From an uncultured Mycoplasmatota bacterium (lineage in GTDB: Bacteria > Bacillota_I > Bacilli_A > RF39 > UBA660): 64,000 nt of DNA. A program made the translations under genes and the position numbers. A model generated the notes under the pieces. The model was given only the letters and a program-made list of their open reading frames with translations, did not search any database and was not told the origin of the DNA. The DNA is taken from NCBI GenBank assembly GCA_900542735.1, contig UQOS01000002.1, positions 1-64,000 of the forward strand, written 5' to 3'. Below, piece by piece: positions 46,337 through 54,080 of the stretch (within the stretch, counting starts at the first letter, position 1; every line of letters starts with the position of its first letter).

Positions 46337-46927
46337 TTAAATTTTCTTTGGTGTAATACTTTTTTCTAAAACTTTTTGTTTTTCTTCTATGATAGGATTC
46401 ACTATTTTAAATTCAATATTATCATGTTCTAGTTTATGAGAGGCAATTTCTAGTAAACATTCATGACAATTATGTTCAAAGAAATTACATCTAGATTCAA
46501 AACCAGACATATGATTACCGCTAGCACATAAATCATAATCTTCCCATACTTTTACTATTTCTAATGGTGTTAGTTTTCCTTTTTTATGAATCTCATTTTC
46601 CTGTTCTTCTGTAATTGAAGCATAAAATCTTTTTATCTGTGCTTTTATAATAATATGTTCACATAATTTTTTTAAAGCTACTATTTGTCCTTTACTTCCT
46701 GTTGTGTAAATAGCTAAATTAATCACATCATCATCTATATTATCAAGATACATCAGAAAGAATCTTCTATACTCGTTATAATTGTCAAAAATATATACAT
46801 CATTAAAATCAGATTCACTAATATTTAAATTAAGTTTATCTTTGACTTCTTTAATCTCAATATGTTTTTTTATTTTTGCTTTTGTAATATGCAAAAATAG
46901 GCTTGTTTTTAAATCTAAATTTTTCAT
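46337..46927 (-). CDS. Cytoplasmic protein with C-terminal Cys/His cluster, unknown
   Basis: About 196 aa from the ATG at 46925-46927 (MKNLDLKTSLFLHITKAK), which has GGGAG 11 nt upstream. The open frame extends to a TTG at 46975 that has no Shine-Dalgarno. No signal or membrane helix. The C-terminal third contains CASGNHMSGFESRCNFFEHN and CHECLLEIASHKLEHD, a group of four Cys and several His that could bind zinc. No family recognised. It is driven by a perfect consensus promoter (47055-47083), so expression may be strong; the leader is about 120 nt. Confidence 0.7.
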   Translation of the reverse strand: MKNLDLKTSLFLHITKAKIKKHIEIKEVKDKLNLNISESDFNDVYIFDNYNEYRRFFLMYLDNIDDDVINLAIYTTGSKGQIVALKKLCEHIIIKAQIKRFYASITEEQENEIHKKGKLTPLEIVKVWEDYDLCASGNHMSGFESRCNFFEHNCHECLLEIASHKLEHDNIEFKIVNPIIEEKQKVLEKSITPKKI

Positions 46928-47054
46928 TTCAAATCTTTCTCCCAGAAAGTTATTAAAATTAGAATCATCATACAAATCTAATTAATATATTTAAAATATA
47001 TTTTTTCTATTTCATCTTTACATAATAAATTCTCTTTGATAGTTATGTTTTCAT

Positions 47055-47083
47055 ATTATAGCCACTAAGTAAATTGGTGTCAA
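47055..47083 (-). promoter_or_regulatory. Consensus SigA promoter
   Basis: Minus strand: TTGACA (47078-47083), 17 bp, TATAAT (47055-47060). It drives the Cys/His-cluster protein gene. The remaining 46985-47174 intergenic sequence shows no further gene. Confidence 0.88.
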
Positions 47084-47137
47084 CTAAATTATGTATTTTT
47101 ATTTTGATACAATCTATCCAACAATAACATAATAGTT

Positions 47138-47168
47138 AGAAAAAGTGGACAAAAAGTCCACTTATTTT
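47138..47168 (-). terminator. Terminator after tRNA-Thr
   Basis: Stem AAGTGGAC/GTCCACTT with a 5-nt loop and a T run on the minus strand. Confidence 0.85.
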
Positions 47169-47174
47169 TATTTA

Positions 47175-47250
47175 TGGTGCCGATTATCGGATTCGAACCA
47201 ATGACCTACGCGTTACGAGTGCGTTGCACTACCAACTGTGCTAAATCGGC
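47175..47250 (-). tRNA. tRNA-Thr(CGT)
   Basis: Acceptor GCCGATT/AATCGGC, anticodon loop CTCGTAA, T-arm ATTGGTTCGAATCCGAT, encoded CCA. The pair closing the anticodon loop is A-C. Confidence 0.93.
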
Positions 47251-47258
47251 ATAAAAAA

Positions 47259-47283
47259 ACACTACTCAAATATGAGTAATGTT
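47259..47283 (-). terminator. Hairpin with T run between tRNA-Lys and tRNA-Thr
   Basis: ACATTACTC.../...GAGTAGTGT stem followed by TTTTTTT on the minus strand. Confidence 0.65.
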
Positions 47284-47294
47284 AAACTCAATTT

Positions 47295-47370
47295 TGGTGG
47301 GCTGTTAGGGATTCGAACCCTAGACCCACTGATTAAGAGTCAGTTGCTCTACCAACTGAGCTAACAGCCC
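47295..47370 (-). tRNA. tRNA-Lys(CTT)
   Basis: Acceptor GGGCTGT/ACAGCCC, anticodon loop CTCTTAA, encoded CCA. A TGA-extended TATACT lies just upstream. Confidence 0.95.
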
Positions 47371-47480
47371 AAAATTTGAATTACTTCTATAGTATATCAT
47401 AAAAATTAAAAAAGAAAATATTTTTTTTATATTTTCTTCAACTTTTTTCTGTCCTGAAATTTCAAAGTAAAATTCATCCC

Positions 47481-47745
47481 TAATAAAAAGGGTTGCATTT
47501 ACTTTGACTCACTCTCTTTTTGATTTAGATTTTTTCTATTTTTTTATAATTCCTCTTATCAGTTGTATTTGCTATGACTTTTATGAATTGCATTTACTTT
47601 GCTATTTTACCTCTTTATGTTCCTTTAAGTAGGAATAGTCTGGTTTAGAAAGGCAAAAATTAATTTTACGAATTAACATTTTTATTTTTTTATAGTCCTC
47701 TTAAGTGGGAATATCTAAATTAAAAAGGGCAAATCTTACTTTGTA
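47481..47745. repeat. Degenerate interspersed repeats in a long non-coding stretch
   Basis: The 47371-47929 gap has no gene. It holds four related 15-20 bp blocks: GGTTGCATTTACTTTG (47491), ATTGCATTTACTTTG (47587), GGCAAAAATTAATTTTACG (47652) and GGGCAAATCTTACTTTG (47727). Two small hairpin-like blocks also occur (TTCCTTTAAGTAGGAATA and TCCTCTTAAGTGGGAATA). Spacing is about 65-95 bp and uneven, with no conserved spacers. Confidence 0.5.
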
Positions 47746-47840
47746 AATATTTCTATTTTTATAATTCGTCTAGGTAATAATAATACACCAAAAAGCAGTT
47801 ATGAGAATATCTTATAGTAGATAATTATAAAGGACTACAT

Positions 47841-47868
47841 ACTATGTAACCAAAAAAATCATAAACTA
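47841..47868 (+). promoter_or_regulatory. Possible SigK-type promoter of the CotY/CotZ-like gene
   Basis: AC at 47841, 17 bp, CATAAACTA (47860-47868) fits the AC-N16/17-CATAnnnTA pattern of mother-cell sigma K. A perfect palindrome TACATA-C-TATGTA (47836-47848) overlaps the -35 side. Confidence 0.4.
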
Positions 47869-47929
47869 GATTTGCTACAAACAAATGCCTACTGAATAAT
47901 TATCAACTTTTATGAAAGGAGGTATTTTC

Positions 47930-48355
47930 ATGTGTCCAGAAAATAATAACACAAACAACAACTGCTGCTTAGCAAACATTCTAGAAGTAATTGTGAAACT
48001 ACAAGACCGTAGTGAAAAATTTGATTGTTTAGGAGATGGTTGTGACCGTCCGTTCTTAGGACCAACACCTGCTACTGTTTGTTACAACACTAGACCAGTT
48101 ACTTTTTATCAATGCTCAAATGGAGAATTATGGAGTTTCCCTTATACATTAAATGGTGCAGATAATACAAGTAATGTATTTAGATGTGAACATGTAGAAG
48201 GTTGTTGTGCAACATGCCGTGTATTAGCTCCTAATACAGATGAAGCAACTGCTACAACTACTCCATATCTTCCAACCGATTCATACTTTACAATTAATTT
48301 AAACTGCGTTGGTGCATTAAGATGCTTACCAGATACATTTATTGCTTGTAGTTAA
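47930..48355 (+). CDS. Spore coat/exosporium protein of the CotY/CotZ type
   Basis: 141 aa from the ATG at 47930; an in-frame ATG at 47912 lies in front of the AAAGGAGG site and is not used. Very Cys-rich: NNCCLANILEVIVKLQD, CLGDGCDRPFLG, NTRPVTFYQC, CEHVEGCCATCRVL, LNCVGALRC and a terminal IACS. The C-DRP-L...NTRPV...C pattern and spaced Cys are those of CotY/CotZ, which cross-link into ordered outer spore layers. This is the clearest evidence that the organism sporulates. A SigK-like promoter lies upstream. Neighbours include a SEDS gene and, 6 kb to the left, a BclA-like gene. Confidence 0.85.
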   Translation: MCPENNNTNNNCCLANILEVIVKLQDRSEKFDCLGDGCDRPFLGPTPATVCYNTRPVTFYQCSNGELWSFPYTLNGADNTSNVFRCEHVEGCCATCRVLAPNTDEATATTTPYLPTDSYFTINLNCVGALRCLPDTFIACS

Positions 48356-48379
48356 AAGGATCGCTAAAAGCGATCTTTT
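48354..48379. terminator. Bidirectional terminator between convergent genes
   Basis: Stem GATCGCT/AGCGATC flanked by AAAA and TTTT. It serves the CotY/CotZ-like gene and the minus-strand gene ending at 48364. Confidence 0.9.
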
Positions 48380-48705
48380 ATTATAATGTTTCGAATTGTC
48401 TTAATAGGAATAATATCACCATCTACCGTAATTAAATTATCATTTAATTTACCAGCTACTTTAGTATCATAAGTTTTAGTATCTGTCTCTATCATGACAT
48501 GAATATTAAAAACATAACGACTACTTTTAAAAAGTTTTCTAATTTCTGTTTCTACACTATTAAGAGAATCTTGACTAATAGGAGTATCGACACTACGATA
48601 TTCCTTTTTTTTATCATCTTGTAATCCTGCATAATACACTTTTTTATTATTATCATGACTACTACTTACATCTTTTTTAAAAATTTTAGGTAATTCTTTT
48701 TTCAT
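48364..48705 (-). CDS. Small protein with C-terminal Sm-like beta barrel pattern, unknown
   Basis: 113 aa. The first ~55 residues are Lys/Asp/Ser-rich and probably disordered. The rest (RYVFNIHVMIETDTKTYDTK, then GKLNDNLITVDGDIIPIKTI) has the strand spacing of a small SH3/Sm-like barrel. No enzyme motif. GAAAGGAAAGG precedes the ATG. Divergent from the SEDS gene. I cannot assign a function. Confidence 0.65.
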   Translation of the reverse strand: MKKELPKIFKKDVSSSHDNNKKVYYAGLQDDKKKEYRSVDTPISQDSLNSVETEIRKLFKSSRYVFNIHVMIETDTKTYDTKVAGKLNDNLITVDGDIIPIKTIRNIIIKDRF

Positions 48706-48739
48706 ACAACCTTTCCTTTCAATATATTCTATTCTAAAT

Positions 48740-48769
48740 AAATATTTTTAAAACTTTTTTCCATATTAA
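48740..48769 (+). promoter_or_regulatory. Possible SigE-type promoter of the SEDS gene
   Basis: AAATATT (48740-48746), 15 bp, CATATTAAT (48762-48770) resembles the sigma E pattern (kmATATT ... CATACAAT). Confidence 0.35.
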
Positions 48770-48783
48770 TAAAGAGGGATAAA

Positions 48784-49917
48784 ATGATGAAACTAAAAAA
48801 ATTTAAACTAAATAAATCACTAATAATTTGCGTATTTATTTTCATGATAATTAGTATAGTAACAATTTATAGTGCTATGACCTACTTACCAGACTATTTA
48901 GGAAATTTAGCATTCAAACAGTTTATGTGGTATTTAGTTGGTTTTTTCATGATAATTATTGTGAATAAAATATCAGTAGAAAACATATACTATTTTAATT
49001 GGTACATATATATTACTAGCATTTTATTACTAGCTATCTTGTTAGTGATAGGAGAACCTATTAATGGCAGTAAATGTTGGTTTACCATTCCTAAAATTGG
49101 ATCTATTCAACCAAGTGAATTTGCTAAGATTAGTTTAATTTTAACAGTAAGTATCATAACCGAAAACTGGGCAAAAAAAATAAGAAAAGTCCCCACTTTA
49201 AAAGAAGAAATAATATTACTAGCTAAAATATTTATAATATGGCTAATTCCTTCTTTTTTAACTTTTCTAGAGCCAGATACAGGTGCCATTTTTATTTATA
49301 GCATTATCGTAATAGCAATTTTATTTGTATCTCCTTTAAGAAAAAGATGGTTTATTCTTGCAATGATATTAATAGGAATTGGATTAGGTAGTTTTTTATT
49401 TTTATACTTCTTGAAAAAAGATATATTTGTAAATATATTTGGTACCGAATTATTCTACCGAATTGATCGACTTTTAGACTGGAAAAATGGAACAGGTATG
49501 CAGTTAGAAAATTCTTTAACATCAATTGGCTCTAGTAGTATTTTAGGACATGGTTACAATAAAACACCCATTTATTTTCCAGAGTCAGGAACCGATTTTA
49601 TTTTCGCTGTATATGCATCTAATTTTGGACTATTAGGAAGTATCTTTTTAATAGTTATAATCTTATATTTTGATATTACCATTATAAAAATTGCCAAAAA
49701 TGCTAGTAATATTACTGAAAAATTCACAGCAGTTGGCATTTTAGGAATCCTAGTATATCAGCAAATTCAAAATATAGGTATGACACTGGGAATTCTACCA
49801 ATTACTGGAATTACTTTACCATTTATTAGCTATGGTGGTTCTTCACTACTTTCTTATATGTTAATGATTGGCATTTTATTAAATATTCATAATGACACTT
49901 ATAAAACTATTAATTAA
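48784..49917 (+). CDS. SEDS-family peptidoglycan glycosyltransferase (SpoVE/RodA/FtsW)
   Basis: 377 aa with about ten membrane helices; polymerises lipid II into glycan strands together with a class B PBP. Motifs: IQPSEFAKISLIL near residue 105, ILGHGY, FPESGTDFIFAVYASNFGLL near 260 (the catalytic Asp is in TDF; the usual His/Asn before it is Gly-Thr), and LPITGITLPFISYGGSSLL near 340. AGAGGGAT precedes the ATG. The neighbouring coat gene and a SigE-like upstream element favour a SpoVE-type cortex role over RodA or FtsW, but sequence alone does not decide. Confidence 0.85.
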   Translation: MMKLKKFKLNKSLIICVFIFMIISIVTIYSAMTYLPDYLGNLAFKQFMWYLVGFFMIIIVNKISVENIYYFNWYIYITSILLLAILLVIGEPINGSKCWFTIPKIGSIQPSEFAKISLILTVSIITENWAKKIRKVPTLKEEIILLAKIFIIWLIPSFLTFLEPDTGAIFIYSIIVIAILFVSPLRKRWFILAMILIGIGLGSFLFLYFLKKDIFVNIFGTELFYRIDRLLDWKNGTGMQLENSLTSIGSSSILGHGYNKTPIYFPESGTDFIFAVYASNFGLLGSIFLIVIILYFDITIIKIAKNASNITEKFTAVGILGILVYQQIQNIGMTLGILPITGITLPFISYGGSSLLSYMLMIGILLNIHNDTYKTIN

Positions 49918-50097
49918 AAATTTAAATGGTAAATAAAAATGCTAGAAAATTAAAATACAACCTTAGAGTAGACATTAAAGACTTACATCAAAAATCTAGT
50001 GTTTTTTTGTTTAATTAGGTACTATTACGTTAATATTAGAGGCTAAAAAGTAATGATAATATTTACTAAATTGAAACTATCTAGAAATTAAAAAAAG

Positions 50098-50122
50098 AAG
50101 CACTATTTTTGTTTTAGTACTT
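50098..50122 (-). terminator. Terminator overlapping the GT4 gene end
   Basis: GAAGCACTA/TAGTACTTC stem (one wobble pair) over the stop codon, then a T run on the minus strand. 49918-50097 holds nothing else visible. Confidence 0.65.
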
Positions 50123-51113
50123 CTTCGTAAACACTTTTTAACTGCTTTCCAATATTTTTTTGATCTCTTTCAATAGCTACTGGGTAAGCATTTTTACTAA
50201 CACTTTTTAATTTGCCACTCATAAATTCTTTAATTTTAAATTCAAAATCATCAACATCTTTTGCTTTATAGACATTTTTTCCATCTTCTAGCCAACCATC
50301 AAAGATAGGAATATCACGAATAATAGCATCTGTACCACAAGAGATTGCTTCAATAATAGGAATTCCTTCCGTTTCTTCAAAAGTTGGAAATAAATATAAG
50401 TTGCACCCATTTAAAGCTGCTCTAATCATATCTCTTTCTACATATCCAGCAAAAGTTAAGTTATCTAATTTTGTATTTACCGCTTTTCTAACTGGTTCGG
50501 TTGCTACTGCTAAAGGACTGTAACCAAACCAAATAAATTTATATTCAGGCATTCTTTTAGCAAGTTCTACAAAATCAACAATACCTTTTCGTTCAATATA
50601 TAAACCAATTCCTACAATAATCTTGTCATTTTCAGTATATCCATATTTTTTTCTAAATTCTTCTCCATATTTTTTATTCTTTATAAAAAAGTCTAATTCT
50701 ACTCCATTTGATATAGCATATATCTTTTTATTTTCTAATCCCTTATACCCTTCTAATAAGTTTTTAGAATAGATAGTAGGCGTAATAATGACATCACCAA
50801 GTGAATAACACTTAATCAGCCACCATTTAATAAGTTTAGAAGTTTGTTTTGCTAAAATAAACCCATTTTTATAATCTTCTTCTGTAGAATGAGCATGGTA
50901 AACAATCTTTTTGCCCTTTCTTTTCGCACGCTTAGCCATAAAATAAGATTTTAGAAACCAAGTATTGATATGTAAAATATCATAATCATCTTTAGGATTT
51001 AAGGTATAATCAATATTTTCATCTTCCAACGCTTTCATTTGGTGTTGAATTGCTTTACCTAAGCCACTCTTTCCTATTGTTTTTAAACCTTCCGCATATA
51101 ATAAAATTTTCAT
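50103..51113 (-). CDS. GT4 glycosyltransferase, probably glycolipid-forming
   Basis: About 336 aa. The start is the ATG at 51111-51113; a GTG at 51134 lies inside AAAGGAA, its Shine-Dalgarno. The N-terminus MKILLYAEGLKTIGKSGLG followed by HQMKALEDENI, plus LHINTWFLKSYF and VYHAHSTEEDYKNGF, resembles the CpoA/diglycosyl-diacylglycerol synthase group of Firmicutes. The C-terminal nucleotide-sugar domain has VGIGLYIERKGIVDFVELAK and the E-x7-E motif EETEGIPIIEAISCG. No membrane helix, so peripheral at the inner leaflet. Acceptor and sugar are inferred from the family. Confidence 0.8.
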   Translation of the reverse strand: MKILLYAEGLKTIGKSGLGKAIQHQMKALEDENIDYTLNPKDDYDILHINTWFLKSYFMAKRAKRKGKKIVYHAHSTEEDYKNGFILAKQTSKLIKWWLIKCYSLGDVIITPTIYSKNLLEGYKGLENKKIYAISNGVELDFFIKNKKYGEEFRKKYGYTENDKIIVGIGLYIERKGIVDFVELAKRMPEYKFIWFGYSPLAVATEPVRKAVNTKLDNLTFAGYVERDMIRAALNGCNLYLFPTFEETEGIPIIEAISCGTDAIIRDIPIFDGWLEDGKNVYKAKDVDDFEFKIKEFMSGKLKSVSKNAYPVAIERDQKNIGKQLKSVYEEVLKQK

Positions 51114-51176
51114 ATTAAATTTAATTCCTTTCACTTTGTTTTAGACATTATATCTATGAAAAATAATTATTTTTAA

Positions 51177-51668
51177 CTATCTTCCTCCCATAGAATTTTC
51201 ACCTTTTAAGCTTTCATCTACATAGTGCATTAAAAGTTTACTACCTTGTTTTAAATCATCAATATTTTCATATAAAGAATAAAAACTTTCTGTTTCTTCA
51301 TTATATTTTTCCAAGAAAATACATTTGATTTTATCAATTTCTTCTTGATAAGCAGTTAGAATTTCTTTTTGTATAAGTGTTGTTTTAACAGGTAAATAAA
51401 ATTGAGCAGAGCTTATACTGTCATTAGAAAATAGCTTATGATTTTCATAAATAATATTTCCATCTTGAATTAGCATATTAAAAAAGAAAAATTTAGAAGT
51501 ATCATCATCTCTAGAAAAGGTTAAACCAAAAGAGTTTCGTATTAAATAAGGATTTCGTTTAGAAAAATCTTGTAAATACTGATAATGATTTACATATTTA
51601 TTATTGCATGATATTTCCATCACTTCACCACTAGGTCTTATTATCATATAAACAATGTCTTGTAACAC
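51177..51668 (-). CDS. Cytoplasmic protein, unknown
   Basis: About 163 aa. The start is uncertain: GTG codons at 51680 and 51668 are possible, and GGTGAT four bases before the latter favours it. TATAAT lies so close upstream that the leader must be very short. Sequence marks: MIIRPSGEVMEISCNNKYVN, a middle strand-rich part and a helical half (EEIDKIKCIFLEKYNEETES). No family recognised. It lies just upstream of the GT4 gene and may share its transcript. Confidence 0.6.
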   Translation of the reverse strand: MLQDIVYMIIRPSGEVMEISCNNKYVNHYQYLQDFSKRNPYLIRNSFGLTFSRDDDTSKFFFFNMLIQDGNIIYENHKLFSNDSISSAQFYLPVKTTLIQKEILTAYQEEIDKIKCIFLEKYNEETESFYSLYENIDDLKQGSKLLMHYVDESLKGENSMGGR

Positions 51669-51720
51669 TTCTATCACCACTTTATTATTATATCATCAAA
51701 AAACAAACAAAGAAAGAAAA

Positions 51721-51742
51721 AAACTAGGCATCAACCTAGTTT
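51721..51742 (-). terminator. Terminator after tRNA-Glu
   Basis: Stem AAACTAGG/CCTAGTTT followed by TTTT on the minus strand. Confidence 0.88.
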
Positions 51743-51751
51743 AGTATCAAA

Positions 51752-51828
51752 TGGTGATCTGTACGGGATTCGAACCCGAGAATGCCACCTTGAGAGGGTG
51801 GTGTGTTAAGCCACTTCACCAACAGACC
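51752..51828 (-). tRNA. tRNA-Glu(CTC)
   Basis: Acceptor GGTCTGT/ACAGATC, anticodon loop CTCTCAA, CGGGTTCGAATCCCG T-arm, encoded CCA. The hairpin AAAAGTCA/TGACTTTT directly precedes its 5' end. Confidence 0.95.
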
Positions 51829-51917
51829 AAAAGTCAACCTAATGACTTTTATAGTTTAACATAACTTAAATCAAAAAGGCAATCATTTATGAATATTTTT
51901 TGTAATTTAAAAATTTA

Positions 51918-52205
51918 CTACTTTTTCATTTCATTGAGGCGAGCTCTAATTAATAATGTCAACTCCATAGAACCCTTAACCTTAGGCAATATAAGTAAAG
52001 CATCTTGTAGTTTTGTCTTTAAAGGTAATTTTTCAAGTTCATCTGCTATTTTGTAATAATCTATTGGTATTGGATAAAGTTGTATAAAACTACGAATATA
52101 ATCTTCTATATCTTTTAAAACATATACTTTTGATGTATATTCATCTATTTCTGAAACTCCATAATAGCCACTAACTAATAATCTAAATTCTTCTTCTAAA
52201 GTCAT
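51918..52205 (-). CDS. Small helical protein, unknown
   Basis: 95 aa, no signal or membrane segment. MTLEEEFRLLVSGYYGVSEI at the start and LTLLIRARLNEM at the end; mostly helical. TAATAGGAG precedes the ATG. Last gene of the AI-2E-type permease - thioredoxin-like - small protein operon (29-nt gap). No family recognised. Confidence 0.65.
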   Translation of the reverse strand: MTLEEEFRLLVSGYYGVSEIDEYTSKVYVLKDIEDYIRSFIQLYPIPIDYYKIADELEKLPLKTKLQDALLILPKVKGSMELTLLIRARLNEMKK

Positions 52206-52234
52206 AAAAACTCCTATTATTATATTTAATATTG

Positions 52235-52837
52235 TTAATTACATTCTGTGCAGATATTGCTACCAGTGTCTGCTATCATTTTTTCTAATTTTTCTTTTAA
52301 GTCATTAACTTCATCTGTATTCCAATACTCATCTGGTGTTTCAAATCCTTTTGTATCCCAAGCTGTTTCATCATCAAAACCAACGATTTCTCCCTTTTTT
52401 AAAGCAATGACACTTGGTACATAAATGCGTTTATTACCTTCTTCATCATTTTGTAAATAATTTTCTAAAATCGATACAATTTTCTGATAATTTTCAGTGT
52501 TTAGCTTTCTATCTTCACGAATATTATAGTAGTATACTTTACTAATACCCATGTCCATAGATACTTCATTTAAATATTTAGTATATCTCTGACACCATTT
52601 ACATTCAGGAAATCCTAAATACACAATACCAGTTCCCTTTTCCAAAATATTAATAATTTCATCAATATTACGATATACAAATACATTATTCTTAGCTACT
52701 TCATGATATTCAGCACTAAATTTTTCCATATCACTTGCTGTTTTTTTATCTTTCTTTAAAAATAAAACTAAACTTACTACTCCAATCATAAATAAAATGA
52801 TTGCACTAACTAAAATCATGATTCTTTTCTTTTTCAT
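52235..52837 (-). CDS. Membrane-anchored thioredoxin-fold protein
   Basis: 200 aa. N-terminal anchor (IMILVSAIILFMIGVVSLVLF), then an outward thioredoxin-like domain with YLGFPECKWCQRYTKYL (CxxC = CKWC) and a cis-Pro type VPSVIALKKGEIVG. A second Cys pair ends the protein (ICTECN). It likely acts as a thiol-disulfide exchange protein at the cell surface; partners unknown. It follows the AI-2E-type permease by 23 nt. Confidence 0.8.
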   Translation of the reverse strand: MKKKRIMILVSAIILFMIGVVSLVLFLKKDKKTASDMEKFSAEYHEVAKNNVFVYRNIDEIINILEKGTGIVYLGFPECKWCQRYTKYLNEVSMDMGISKVYYYNIREDRKLNTENYQKIVSILENYLQNDEEGNKRIYVPSVIALKKGEIVGFDDETAWDTKGFETPDEYWNTDEVNDLKEKLEKMIADTGSNICTECN

Positions 52838-52860
52838 ACAAACCTCTCTACAATTTACAA

Positions 52861-53988
52861 CTATATTTTAATTTTCTTCTTATTCAATCTATCGTTAGTT
52901 ACTTTTCTTAAAATTGCATATAAGATAGATGCCAGTGGAAGCCCTATTATCATTCCTACAATTCCAAACATACTTCCACCTAAAATAACGGCCATTAATG
53001 TCCACATAGAAGCAAGACCAACTGACTTTCCAACTACTTTAGGGTAAATAAAATTATTTTCTATTTGTTGAATTACTTGGAAAACAATAATAAATAGAAC
53101 AGCTTCAAGTGGATTAGTAACAGCTATTAATAACGCACCTATAATCATAGCTATCATAGCTCCAAACATTGGAATTAATGCTGTAACTGTAGTTATTACT
53201 GAAATAATTAAAGCATATGGAAAACGAAGAAGTGTTAAAACAACAAAGAAAATAGTTCCTAAAATAAAAGCTTCTACACACTGTCCAGATATAAACTTCG
53301 AAAAAGTACGATTTGATAAAGAAGCAATGTCTGTAATTTTTTCTACATGATCTTTCTTCAAATAAGCATACATCATTTTGGTAACTCCGCGATGCAAATA
53401 TTCCTTTTGACTAAGCATATAGACAGCAAATACAATAGCCGTAAAAATAGTAAATAAACTAGAAATTAAGGAAGTAATAAAATTTATAGAACCATTAATG
53501 ATATAATTTAAAACATTTATCATAATATTATTAACATTTGTAGTATCTTTAAACACTTCTTGAATTTTAGTCTGTATTTCTGGATAATTTCCTGCTAGAT
53601 TTAAAATCCAAGTTTGAATATTCTCAAAAAAATGAGGAATATTTTTAATCAGCAATTGAATATTGTCAATTAATTCTGGTATTAATAAAAAGCAGATTAA
53701 TAAGATAAAAGCGAGAAAGAAAACTAGTGATAAAGTAATAGAAATGGTTCTAATTGGAAGTTTAGTATTTTTATTTTTAAGTTTACCTTTTATAAATGAT
53801 TCAATTTTTGTCATTGGAATATTTAAAATAAAAGCAATTATGGCACCTATGATAAAAGGAATCAGTAAATGAATAAAATGGGAAAGAAATCCCAAAACTA
53901 ATTCTAAATTACTAAGAATCCAAAAAAGTCCGATGCCAAAAGAAATTAGAATCATTAATTGTTGCATATTCTTTTTATTTAGTTCCAT
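52861..53988 (-). CDS. AI-2E/UPF0118 family membrane permease
   Basis: 375 aa with about eight membrane helices. Opening pair (LMILISFGIGLFWILSNLEL and LLIPFIIGAIIAFILNIPM), a long amphipathic middle loop, FSKFISGQCVEAFILGTIFF, and the family-typical YPKVVGKSVGLASMWTLMAV and GIVGMIIGLPLASILYAILR. The family contains transporters and Na+/H+ antiporters; the substrate cannot be told from sequence. First gene of a three-gene operon. Confidence 0.87.
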   Translation of the reverse strand: MELNKKNMQQLMILISFGIGLFWILSNLELVLGFLSHFIHLLIPFIIGAIIAFILNIPMTKIESFIKGKLKNKNTKLPIRTISITLSLVFFLAFILLICFLLIPELIDNIQLLIKNIPHFFENIQTWILNLAGNYPEIQTKIQEVFKDTTNVNNIMINVLNYIINGSINFITSLISSLFTIFTAIVFAVYMLSQKEYLHRGVTKMMYAYLKKDHVEKITDIASLSNRTFSKFISGQCVEAFILGTIFFVVLTLLRFPYALIISVITTVTALIPMFGAMIAMIIGALLIAVTNPLEAVLFIIVFQVIQQIENNFIYPKVVGKSVGLASMWTLMAVILGGSMFGIVGMIIGLPLASILYAILRKVTNDRLNKKKIKI

Positions 53989-54045
53989 AGTATCAAATCC
54001 TTTTCTAGTAATATTATATAATTTTTTTTGCTATTTTAAAAGAAA

Positions 54046-54069
54046 AGAATAGAAATAAACTTCTATTCT
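54046..54069 (-). terminator. gltX terminator
   Basis: Stem AGAATAGAA/TTCTATTCT with a T-rich trailer on the minus strand. Confidence 0.85.
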
Positions 54070-54080
54070 AGTTAATCATT

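Noticed and set aside
47481..47760. Possible CRISPR array
   Set aside because: Repeat blocks are divergent and unevenly spaced, with no cas genes in the window.
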